Assembly (NCBI RefSeq): GCF_021044425.1
Contig: NZ_JAJNEC010000007.1
Location: forward strand, 744,001 to 808,000
Direction of reading: 5' to 3'
DNA length: 64,000 nucleotides
Source of the DNA: Niabella pedocola
GTDB lineage: Bacteria > Bacteroidota > Bacteroidia > Chitinophagales > Chitinophagaceae
The position numbers and the translations under genes were made by a program. Shown piece by piece: positions 38,140 through 45,988 of this stretch (position 1 is the stretch's first letter; every line of letters starts with the position of its first letter). The notes below the pieces were generated by a model that saw only the letters and a list, made by a program, of their open reading frames with translations, was not told the DNA's origin and did no database searches.

Positions 38140-38655
38140 TGTGCTCCTATCAACTTCCTTGCGTCGCACCCTTGTGCTGTGGCATCATTTATCGGCTATA
38201 AATGTTATGCTCTTATGGAGCTGGGTGCCTGCTACCCGCTATTCTATAATTATTACGCTCCTACGGAGCTTTTACTTGCTATCATTGTTCAACTCCCTTG
38301 CGTCGCGCCCTTGGGCTGTGGTACCATTTATTGGCAACAAATGTTATGCTCCTATGGAGCTGGGTGCCCACTACCCGCTATTCTATAATTATTACGCTCC
38401 TACGGAGCTTTTACTTGCTATCATTGTTCAACTCCCTTGCGTCGCGCCCTTGGGCTATGGTACCATTTATTGGCAACAAATGTTATGCTCCTATGGAGCT
38501 GGGTGCCCACTACCCGCTATTCTATAATTATTACGCTCCTACGGAGCTTTTACTTGCTATCATTGTTCAACTTCCTTGCGTCGCGCCCTTGGGCTGTGGT
38601 ACCATTTATCGGCTACAAATGTTACGCTCCTATGGAGCTTCTACTGCTATCATTA
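38140..38655. repeat. Tandem array, 139-bp unit, about 3.7 copies
   Basis: Units begin at 38151, 38290, 38429 and 38568 (partial), exactly 139 bases apart. Each full unit contains two different palindromic words, GCTCCTACGGAGC and TGCTCCTATGGAGC, plus CTCCCTTGCGTCGCGCCC. Units two and three are nearly identical; the first is the most diverged. Reading frames through it are repetitive by-products and are not proposed as genes. It fills the space between the symporter start and the oxidoreductase stop. Confidence 0.9.
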
Positions 38656-38656
38656 A

Positions 38657-39733
38657 TCACCCCAACTTTCCCAGCCCATACTCTTTCAGCAAGGCTTTAA
38701 GCGCAACCGGCTGCTTTGTTTTTAAACTCCGGTCCATGGCCTGCAATAATGCCACCGTTCCGATGCCCTCACGCATATCGGGATAGGCTGTGGTATTATG
38801 GGTAATACTGTCGGCAAAATACTCCAGGTAGTTCTGATATTCACCGGCATGATGGCTCTGCCCTTCGAAACGAAAATAATGATTTAACTGTTTATCACCC
38901 CAGGTGATCAGTTGCTGCGCACCTTGCTTATCGGTAATGGCATAACGCAGCTCATGATAATCGGCCTGGCTGGCGCCCTCGGTTCCGCGCAGGATGCAAC
39001 TCATTTCGCTTTCGCGGTACGTGGGTTGCACCGGACCGGTATACGCGCCGCTCACCCGGGCAATACGGCCATCTTTACTGCGGAAAATAAAATGCAGGGT
39101 GTCCTCATTTTTCAGTCCGGCCTTTTTCCCATTGGCACTGATCATACCATAGCCCATTACCTCTTCAATATCCGGCAGGTACCAACGGATAAAATCAACC
39201 GGGTGGCTCAATCCGCCGTACAGCCATTTAAACGATTTTTCCAGGGCCCATTTCTTTTTTAAAAACCAGCGGTGGTCGGCATTATAATGACTTTCTACCG
39301 TAATCAGCTCACCGATCAGGCCTTTTTCAAAATCTGCCCGCTGCCGTTTATACGGCTCAAAAAAACGCGAGCTTTGTCCGACAAAAACTTTTTTTCCGCT
39401 TTTTTGCTGCAGCTTCAGCAACGCCGGGGCATCCGCCAGGTTGTCAATAAAAGGCTTGGTACACACTACGTGTTTGCCGTGCTGCAATGCCAGCTGCACA
39501 TGCTGCGCGTGCAAATGATCCGGCGTGTAAATAGCAATAATATCGATATCCGGATTATTCAATAATGCTTCATACCGGGTGGTATAATGCTCAAACCGGA
39601 ATTCGGTACTTCGTTGCTTACACAATGCTTCATTGGCATCACAGATCATCGTTAACCGCAACTTTTTGCTTTGCAATGCGGCCGACATGGTACTCCGGCC
39701 TTCCCCCAATCCTACAATTCCGATATTTAACAT
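38657..39733 (-). CDS. Gfo/Idh/MocA-family NAD(P)-dependent oxidoreductase
   Basis: A 358-residue cytoplasmic oxidoreductase. The Rossmann motif LNIGIVGLGEG is at the N-terminus, then IIAIYTPDHLHAQHVQLAL, and HVVCTKPFIDNLADAP with the conserved Lys-Pro of the family's EKP motif (here TKP). The C-terminal alpha/beta domain follows (HYNADHRWFLKKKWALEKSF; LYGGLSHPVDFIRWYLPDI with the catalytic-region His). It probably oxidises or dehydrates a sugar from the surrounding glycan locus. It lies between two repeat arrays. Confidence 0.9.
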   Translation of the reverse strand: MLNIGIVGLGEGRSTMSAALQSKKLRLTMICDANEALCKQRSTEFRFEHYTTRYEALLNNPDIDIIAIYTPDHLHAQHVQLALQHGKHVVCTKPFIDNLADAPALLKLQQKSGKKVFVGQSSRFFEPYKRQRADFEKGLIGELITVESHYNADHRWFLKKKWALEKSFKWLYGGLSHPVDFIRWYLPDIEEVMGYGMISANGKKAGLKNEDTLHFIFRSKDGRIARVSGAYTGPVQPTYRESEMSCILRGTEGASQADYHELRYAITDKQGAQQLITWGDKQLNHYFRFEGQSHHAGEYQNYLEYFADSITHNTTAYPDMREGIGTVALLQAMDRSLKTKQPVALKALLKEYGLGKLG

Positions 39734-39759
39734 GCGTTTATTTTTATTATTACCATTTG

Positions 39760-40000
39760 CCCCACCGGGCTATACATATGTCGCTCCTACGGAGCTGCCT
39801 AATTCGCCGTTCGCCGCTCACTATTCTTTATCGTGCTATAAATGTGCCGCTCCTACGGAGCTGCGCAATTCGCCATTTACCGCTTACCGTTCTTTATCAT
39901 GCCATAAATATGCTGCTCCTACGGAGCTACCTAATTCGTCATTTACCACTCACCGCGCTTTATCGTGCTATAAATGTGCCGCTCCTACGGAGCTGATCCG
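39760..40000. repeat. Tandem array, 66-bp unit, four copies
   Basis: GCTCCTACGGAGCT occurs at 39783, 39849, 39915 and 39981, exactly 66 bases apart. Between the palindromes lie AT-tracts (TATCGTGCTATAAATGTGCC) and CGCC/CACT-rich segments. The palindrome is the same as in the 139-bp array 1.1 kb away, but the rest of the unit differs. The array lies between the oxidoreductase start and the 3' end of the beta-helix gene. Confidence 0.92.
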
Positions 40001-40004
40001 TTCA

Positions 40005-42497
40005 TTATTCGCCGCTGAACTCCACCCAGGTTTCTCCGTTCTTCGTTCCATCAATGCCTTCCTGGTAACCACTCATTATCCGGTTCCATTCCAGCACCCT
40101 TGGATTATTTTCCGTTGTTTTCGGGTTCAGCTCATCGAGCGTTTTTCCCTTGGGTATACTGATCACCAGCATCAGCTGCCTTCCATTTTTGAATACCCGC
40201 AACTGCTGGAAATCCGCTTTGCAAAAGCCGTTCGAAACCTCGGGCCAAACATCAAACTGTGTAGCATGATAATCAAGATATGCCTGTTGTTTTGCCGGGT
40301 CCTTAACCAGGTTGGCTGTCATGATGATATCCGTCCAGTTTGCAGCAACATCCGCTGCCGCACAGCGCGCTGCCCGGTCAAATTCATATACCATATCCTG
40401 ATATACATGGATCGTTACATCCGGAAATGCCTTTTGTAATTGCCCGCGTAGTACGTTCACATCCGTTATCAAACCATAAACCACGGTATGCTCCTTCCAT
40501 TGCCCGATGGTTTGCTGTTGCACGCCTTTTTCCTGAAGCAATATTTTCAGCTTTTTTAAGTCAACCGGACTGCCGGTATTGTTCACCAGCTCGATGAGTT
40601 CTTTACGCTGCCGGTTGATCTCCTGGTGTACGGCACCGGATGTTTTTTTCCTTAGCAACAACCGGTAGTTGTTTTCGAGTCCGGCATTATTTTTTATAGC
40701 TGCCGCTACCTGCGGACCATTATTGTTCCACCAGTTACCGGGCCCGTTGTTATTTTGCAGGTATTTTTGGGCAGGTGTCCAGTTGTTACGTATGGTTATA
40801 CCAGACGAACCTTCATCCGTATACAGGTAAAACCAATGCGTAGGCAGGTGCGCATAGGGCGCTTTATAAATACTATCGATGTAATTTTCTTCAATTACCG
40901 TCCCCGGTTGCGCGCTTAAGGTATAGATGCCTGCACAATCATAATTGGTACGCCCGTAATGATGGATCTTATTATACCGGATGCGGTTATCTGCCATTAT
41001 ATTTTTCAACGGTGTCCAGCCCCAGCCCATGCTGATACCTGAGTAGGGTACGTTTTCAATTTCATTTTTTTCAATGGTGATGAACCTCGAAAATCCCATA
41101 CCGATGGCTACACAGCCCCAGTCTTCATTCCCCGCATCGGTAATCAGGTTATTGGCAAGCGTAATATTTTCGCAGATCACACGTGGGTCTGCCGGGTTAT
41201 AGGGTTTGTGGATCTCTGCACCATCGTCTCCAAAATAACCGCCCTGTATCGCCGTACCGCCGATCTCTTTAAAAAGACTTCCGGTAACAGCAGCAGCCTT
41301 TACACCGATCCGAAGATCCAGGCCTGTGGCCGCCAGGTGCTCAAAACGGCTGTCTTCGAAACGAAGATTGTTTGCATAGGATACGGTAACCGCTGCTTCC
41401 GGCCGGCCTACCCAGGCCTGGTTATCCAGCGAAGGCTTTTCCGGTGTGCCCGCCGGTTTGAGCTTATAGGCTTCCGTCATATATAAGCCTGCCTGGTGCG
41501 GCACATGTCCCTGCCATGAAGGGCGGTTCCAGGCGCTGTGCCGGAAAGCGAGCCCTTTGATCACGATGTTTTCAACCGGATGTTCGGGCGTGCCGTTGAT
41601 GACCAAAAGATGCTCCAGCAAAGGCACTGCCGTTTCCGCGATGTTCATTTCTTCCTGGGGCCGCGGGTAATAGTAAAGCTTTCTGCTTGCTGCATCCGCA
41701 TACCATTCTCCCGGTTCATCCAGGAAAGCAAGCGCGTTGCTCAGGTAAAAAGCGGAGTTTCCGGTTTCTGCAGAAAGCCACGGTGCCGGCCAGGGATGCT
41801 CATTCTGGATACGGCTTTCCGGTTCGTAAAACCAAACCCGGCAGCTGTCCCCTGCTTTCTCCAGTTTCCGAACGCGGAGACGGGCTACCTCCCACCACTG
41901 ATGGATAAAGAACTCCAGGCCCGCGGTTACCTCAAGACGTTCAAATGGATGCAATGGAATAACCGCCGTTGCGGTTTTTTTATCCCAGTTCAAGATGCGC
42001 TGCATGCTATTGCCGGTGGTACTTTTTGCCCGCACCGCTTTTTTATTATTTACCCAAAGCTGGCGAAGCGGGGCATTGCCGGCCGTTACAGGCAGGTCTG
42101 CCACCCAAACCTTACCCTGCGCCGCATCCGGAAGCCCCTTCACCGGCCCTGAGGGTTTCTTCCAGTCTTTGATCAAAATGCCGCCGCTCAGCACCGGCGT
42201 TGCTCCCGGTGCAGCAGCAATCACCAGCGGGCTGCCCGGTGTGCCACTGTCTTCGGGCCGTATATATACCAGTTCGTTTAAATAGTAGGTGCCACTTTTG
42301 AGCAGGATGTTACTGTTGCTTCCGGGTTGCAGGCGCCGCTGTTCCCGCAGCTGGCGGATGGCCGCACGCAATGTAGCTTTAGGCGCACTGGCGGTGCCCG
42401 CAGCTGCATCATTTCCGCCGGGAGCAATATACACCTGCGCCGTGCCGGCCAGCGAAGCAAAAAAAATTGTAATTAAAGCAATGTACAACCGTTTCAC
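40005..42497 (-). CDS. Parallel beta-helix glycan-active enzyme fused to rhamnose-mutarotase domain
   Basis: An 830-residue exported protein; signal peptide ends L-A-G-T-A-Q. Residues about 22-600 form a right-handed beta-helix: the family opening VYIAPGGNDAAAGTASAPKA, then ILLKSGTYYLNE, and repeated beta-turn coils (NNLRFEDSRFEHLAATGLDL, FITIEKNEIENVPYSGISMG). This resembles GH141-type enzymes acting on pectic side chains, a tentative match. Residues about 725-830 are a complete L-rhamnose mutarotase domain (AYLDYHATQFDVWPEVSNGF, FKNGRQLMLVISIPKG, WVEF). It would both cut a rhamnose/fucose-containing glycan and equilibrate the released sugar in the periplasm. The fusion is discussed under findings. 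Confidence 0.82.
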   Translation of the reverse strand: MKRLYIALITIFFASLAGTAQVYIAPGGNDAAAGTASAPKATLRAAIRQLREQRRLQPGSNSNILLKSGTYYLNELVYIRPEDSGTPGSPLVIAAAPGATPVLSGGILIKDWKKPSGPVKGLPDAAQGKVWVADLPVTAGNAPLRQLWVNNKKAVRAKSTTGNSMQRILNWDKKTATAVIPLHPFERLEVTAGLEFFIHQWWEVARLRVRKLEKAGDSCRVWFYEPESRIQNEHPWPAPWLSAETGNSAFYLSNALAFLDEPGEWYADAASRKLYYYPRPQEEMNIAETAVPLLEHLLVINGTPEHPVENIVIKGLAFRHSAWNRPSWQGHVPHQAGLYMTEAYKLKPAGTPEKPSLDNQAWVGRPEAAVTVSYANNLRFEDSRFEHLAATGLDLRIGVKAAAVTGSLFKEIGGTAIQGGYFGDDGAEIHKPYNPADPRVICENITLANNLITDAGNEDWGCVAIGMGFSRFITIEKNEIENVPYSGISMGWGWTPLKNIMADNRIRYNKIHHYGRTNYDCAGIYTLSAQPGTVIEENYIDSIYKAPYAHLPTHWFYLYTDEGSSGITIRNNWTPAQKYLQNNNGPGNWWNNNGPQVAAAIKNNAGLENNYRLLLRKKTSGAVHQEINRQRKELIELVNNTGSPVDLKKLKILLQEKGVQQQTIGQWKEHTVVYGLITDVNVLRGQLQKAFPDVTIHVYQDMVYEFDRAARCAAADVAANWTDIIMTANLVKDPAKQQAYLDYHATQFDVWPEVSNGFCKADFQQLRVFKNGRQLMLVISIPKGKTLDELNPKTTENNPRVLEWNRIMSGYQEGIDGTKNGETWVEFSGE

Positions 42498-42715
42498 AAT
42501 GGCATTATTTTACCGTTTTTTTATATCCCCGTACAGGAAGATAAATGTACTGGAAACCCCATCAACGCAGATGCCTGTAATCACTAATGTACTGGCAAAT
42601 TTTACTAAAGGGGCTCGTCTGCCTTTTTACCGGCATCTGCGTTTGTTTTACCGATTGATACTGGCGGCGGGCTTTTAAAGGCGGCATCTTTGTATTCTTA
42701 ATTAAAATAAAAACA

Positions 42716-42934
42716 ATGAAAATAATCTGTGTTTTATTTGCCCTTATCGCCAGTATATTGGCCGTTGTTGCATTCATTCCTTTATTGGGCTGGCTTTACT
42801 GGCTGGTGATTCCCATCGGCATCCTGTCGCTGATCGTTTCGGTTATCGGCGGCTCTTCTACCGGCAAAACACTTAGCATCATTGTGATCCTCGTAGGTAT
42901 TTTCCGGCTGATGATTGGCGGGGGTGTTTTATAA
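42716..42934 (+). CDS. Small integral membrane protein, 72 residues
   Basis: A 72-residue protein made almost wholly of two or three hydrophobic helices: IICVLFALIASILAVVAFIP, LLGWLYWLVIPIGILSLIVS and LSIIVILVGIFRLMIGG, with a short polar GGSSTGKT loop. The ATG at 42716 follows an AT-rich leader. Good coding pattern and compact helices support a real gene. Function unknown. Confidence 0.7.
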   Translation: MKIICVLFALIASILAVVAFIPLLGWLYWLVIPIGILSLIVSVIGGSSTGKTLSIIVILVGIFRLMIGGGVL

Positions 42935-43369
42935 AATGAAATGATCTGATGGCATATCCATTCCTGTCGTTGGGCAGGTATGGGTATAAGGATGGCCAAA
43001 GGATTGTTTATAACAACCTGTTGTTCTACGCTTGTTTCGGAACCTCCTGACAGGTAATCCCATTTGATGCCGAACGGTTCCGGTATGAAAGTAGGCGCCT
43101 TTTTGATCGGCCCGCTAACTGACCGGGGCAATGCCTCCGGCACTTTATCCTGATGGAACAGCGCCGCCGGTTTGAACGGGGCAACTCCCATTTTTAACGC
43201 CACAGGCAAATAGCTAACACCCACCACACACCTCATGCTGCTATAGGCCCTGCACCGGTGAGCGATCCGCCATGGCAAACAGGCATGAGGAAACTGAAAG
43301 GAGCACCGCAGTCCACCCAACAACCATCCATCCGCTTATAGCTCCGTTTACGCAAGGCCTCACACAAAC
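42935..43369. other. Intergenic region upstream of the leucine-catabolism cluster
   Basis: About 435 bases. A 175-codon minus-strand frame spans it and runs antisense into the small membrane-protein gene, but its product has no recognisable domain or signal. It may be a decayed gene. The promoter-proximal part near 43370-43425 is described separately. Confidence 0.35.
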
Positions 43370-43422
43370 ACTAACAATTGTTAGTATATGTGCTTTTTTT
43401 TCCCGTACTTCGTATAACTTTA
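43370..43422 (+). promoter_or_regulatory. Palindromic operator and candidate promoter of the leucine cluster
   Basis: ACTAACAATTGTTAGT at 43370-43385 is a perfect 16-base palindrome of the kind bound by TetR-type dimers. It is followed by a T8 tract at 43394-43401 and TAACTTTA at 43415-43422, which differs from the -7 consensus TAnnTTTG in the last base only. The spacing suits a Bacteroidota promoter with a T-rich -33 region. The first coding start is about 22 bases further on. No regulator gene is adjacent, so the binding protein is unknown. Confidence 0.5.
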
Positions 43423-43444
43423 ATGGAACAAAAATTTGAGACCT

Positions 43445-45052
43445 GTGTACCAGATTCAATCAGCGGTAGATCCGCGTTCTCCTGCGTTTCATAAAAATAA
43501 AGATGCATATCTGCAGCTGCTGGAGCAGTATTACCAGCGGATGAAAGCGGTGCTGCATACCGAGGCACAGCCGGCGGTACAGAAGCATAAAAAAAGAGGA
43601 AAGCTGTTGGCCCGGGAACGGATAGATAACCTGCTCGACCCGAATACGCCCTTCCTGGAACTTTCGCCCCTGGCGGCTTTTGACATGTATGCAGATCAAT
43701 TTCCTTCGGCGGGGATCATTACGGGTATCGGCACGGTGCACGGACATATGGTAATGATCATTGCCAATGATGCCACCGTAAAGGGCGGCACCTATATGGA
43801 ACTCACCATAAAAAAACATGTGCGGGCCCAGGAAATTGCGCTGGAAAACCAGCTTCCCTGTATTTATATGGTAGACTCCGGCGGGGCCTTCCTGCCCGAG
43901 CAGGACAAAGTATTTCCGGACCGTCATGATTTTGGCCGCTTCTTTTACAACCAGGCACGAATGTCGGCTGCAGGTATTCCGCAGATCGCCATCGTAATGG
44001 GGTCCTGTACCGCAGGCGGGGCCTATGTTCCGGCCATGAGCGATGAAACCATCATTGTGCGGAACCAGGGCACTATTTTTATCGGCGGTCCGCCCCTGGT
44101 AAAAGCGGCTACCGGTGAGGAAGTAAGCGCCGAAGAACTGGGTGGTGCAGTGGTACATACTACGGTTTCGGGAGTGGCCGATCATATTGCAGAAAATGAT
44201 CCGCATGCGCTGGTCATTTGCAGGAACATCATACAAACCTTTAAACAACCGGAAACACAGTCATTGGAGCGCGTTCCGGCCGAAGAACCTTTGTATGATC
44301 CGCAGGAATTGTACGGTCTGCTGCAAACGGACCTGAAAAAGCCGGTAGATGCAAAAGAGATCATCGCACGGTTGGCAGACGGCAGCCGCTTTCATGAATT
44401 CAAAGCCAACTATGCCCCTACCCTTGTTGCGGGGTTTGCACATATTATGGGTTACCCGGTGGGTATCATTGCCAACAACGGAGTGTTGTTCGGGGAATCG
44501 GCTTTAAAGGGCGCGCACTTTGTAGAGTTGTGCACCGCCCGGCAAACACCCCTTTTATTTTTACAGAATATAACCGGCTTTATTGTAGGAAAGGAATATG
44601 AACATAAAGGCATCGCGCGCGACGGTGCCAAAATGGTGCATGCCGTGGCCAATGCCAATGTGCCCAAATTTACCGTGGTGGTTGGCGGCTCTTTTGGGGC
44701 GGGCAACTATGCGATGTGCGGCCGCGCCTACGATCCCCGTTTTTTATTTATGTGGCCGCATTCCAAAATATCGGTAATGGGCGGCGAGCAGGCAGCCGGC
44801 GTACTTACCACCGTAAAAGAAGAACAGCTAAAAGCGGCGGGCAGGGAATTTCCGGCAACCGAAAAAGAAGCGCTGCGTGAATCGATCTTAAAAAAATACG
44901 AAACCGAAGGCTCCGCTTATTACAGCACGGCCCGGTTGTGGGACGACGGCATCATCGACCCGGCTGAAACCCGGAAGATCATTGCCATGGGCATTGCCGT
45001 TTCTTTAAACAAAAAATGGAAGGATACAAAGAACGGCGTATTCAGGATGTAA
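43445..45052 (+). CDS. liuB: Methylcrotonyl-CoA carboxylase, carboxyltransferase (beta) subunit
   Basis: A 535-residue cytoplasmic acyl-CoA carboxyltransferase. The two crotonase-like halves are visible: the first with VMGSCTAGGAYVPAMSDETI and FIGGPPLVKAATGEEVSAEE, the second with FLQNITGFIVGKEYEHKGIA and VGGSFGAGNYAMCGRAYDPR. This second set, with EHKGIARDGAKMV, is typical of the methylcrotonyl type rather than propionyl or acetyl carboxylases. Start: the frame opens with TTG (43436) and GTG (43445); I use GTG, since no ATG is in frame nearby. It pairs with the biotin-carrying alpha subunit two genes later. Confidence 0.92.
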   Translation: MYQIQSAVDPRSPAFHKNKDAYLQLLEQYYQRMKAVLHTEAQPAVQKHKKRGKLLARERIDNLLDPNTPFLELSPLAAFDMYADQFPSAGIITGIGTVHGHMVMIIANDATVKGGTYMELTIKKHVRAQEIALENQLPCIYMVDSGGAFLPEQDKVFPDRHDFGRFFYNQARMSAAGIPQIAIVMGSCTAGGAYVPAMSDETIIVRNQGTIFIGGPPLVKAATGEEVSAEELGGAVVHTTVSGVADHIAENDPHALVICRNIIQTFKQPETQSLERVPAEEPLYDPQELYGLLQTDLKKPVDAKEIIARLADGSRFHEFKANYAPTLVAGFAHIMGYPVGIIANNGVLFGESALKGAHFVELCTARQTPLLFLQNITGFIVGKEYEHKGIARDGAKMVHAVANANVPKFTVVVGGSFGAGNYAMCGRAYDPRFLFMWPHSKISVMGGEQAAGVLTTVKEEQLKAAGREFPATEKEALRESILKKYETEGSAYYSTARLWDDGIIDPAETRKIIAMGIAVSLNKKWKDTKNGVFRM

Positions 45053-45156
45053 AACAGCTGATGGTGCATCGCAGCTACAGGCTGTGAACCATTCACAATA
45101 AACGATCCGGCGCTCATTGTTCCCGCTCAATATAAAACTTTTACGATCTACCAACT

Positions 45157-45936
45157 ATGTACACAACCATCGAAATCGAACAACATTATCACATTGCCAC
45201 CGTATGGCTGAACCGGCCGGAGGTACGGAATGCGCTCAACGGTACCATGATCGCCGAACTGATCCATGCATTTGAAACCCTGGGTACCGATGAGGACGTG
45301 CGGGTGATTACCCTCCGGGGACGCGGTAAGGTTTTTTGTGCGGGAGCCGATCTCAAATGGATGAAGGCCACCGCCACATACAGTTACGAAGAGAACCTGG
45401 AAGAAAGCGCGCAGCTTGCCCGTTGTTTTCAAACCGTTTATCATACGCCCAAACCCACGATCGCTGTGGTACATGGAGCTGCAATGGGCGGTGCCAACGG
45501 CCTTATTGCTGCCTGCGATTTTGCCTATGCCGGCAATGATACCCTGTTTGCTTTTTCTGAAGTGCGGCTGGGACTGGTGCCGGCCACTATTGCGCCGTAT
45601 ATTTTAAAAAAGATCGGCGAAGCAAAAGCCAAAGAGCTCATCCTTACAGGCCGGCAATTTCATGCCAAGGAAGCGGCCCATGCAGGCCTCCTTAACCAGG
45701 TTTTGCAGGAAATAGAGCTGGAAAGTAAAGTGGCTGAACTGATACAGGAGCTGTTGCAGGGCGGCCCCGGATCCATTGCCGCATCAAAGCAACTCCTGCA
45801 TCATATTGCGAGCAAAGAACTGGAAGCATGCATTTCCTACACAACGGAGGCCATTGCCAGGGCCCGCAGTGCGGCTGAAGGCCAGGAAGGTATGCAGGCT
45901 TTTTTTGAAAAACGGAAACCCAATTGGATACAATAA
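45157..45936 (+). CDS. liuC: Enoyl-CoA hydratase family, probable 3-methylglutaconyl-CoA hydratase
   Basis: A 259-residue crotonase-fold enzyme. Oxyanion-hole motifs are present: GRGKVFCAGADLKWMK (about 61-76) and VHGAAMGGANGLIAACDFAY (about 107-126). FSEVRLGLVPATIAPYIL follows, and its Glu lies where the family's catalytic residue occurs. The ATIAPYIL segment is common in methylglutaconyl-CoA hydratases. It hydrates 3-methylglutaconyl-CoA to HMG-CoA. It sits between the two carboxylase subunits, which supports the leucine-pathway role. Confidence 0.88.
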   Translation: MYTTIEIEQHYHIATVWLNRPEVRNALNGTMIAELIHAFETLGTDEDVRVITLRGRGKVFCAGADLKWMKATATYSYEENLEESAQLARCFQTVYHTPKPTIAVVHGAAMGGANGLIAACDFAYAGNDTLFAFSEVRLGLVPATIAPYILKKIGEAKAKELILTGRQFHAKEAAHAGLLNQVLQEIELESKVAELIQELLQGGPGSIAASKQLLHHIASKELEACISYTTEAIARARSAAEGQEGMQAFFEKRKPNWIQ

Positions 45937-45988
45937 CATGCTCTTACCGGAGCAAACATCTCACTATAAAACAGTTCACCTTCACTCC

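Noticed and set aside
38072..38786. Several long overlapping plus-strand reading frames with Leu/Cys-rich repetitive products
   Set aside because: They arise from the 139-bp tandem repeat; 139 is not a multiple of 3, so the same peptide recurs in different frames. No start context or homology.
38140..40000. Possible CRISPR arrays
   Set aside because: Units are 139 and 66 bases with no short repeat plus unique-spacer structure, and no cas genes are present.
42796..43323. 175-codon minus-strand frame before the leucine cluster
   Set aside because: No recognisable family or export signal, and it overlaps the small membrane-protein gene. A decayed gene cannot be excluded, but I do not call it.
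43460..44248. 262-codon minus-strand frame
   Set aside because: Antisense to the carboxylase beta gene, whose motifs are unambiguous; the product has no domain.
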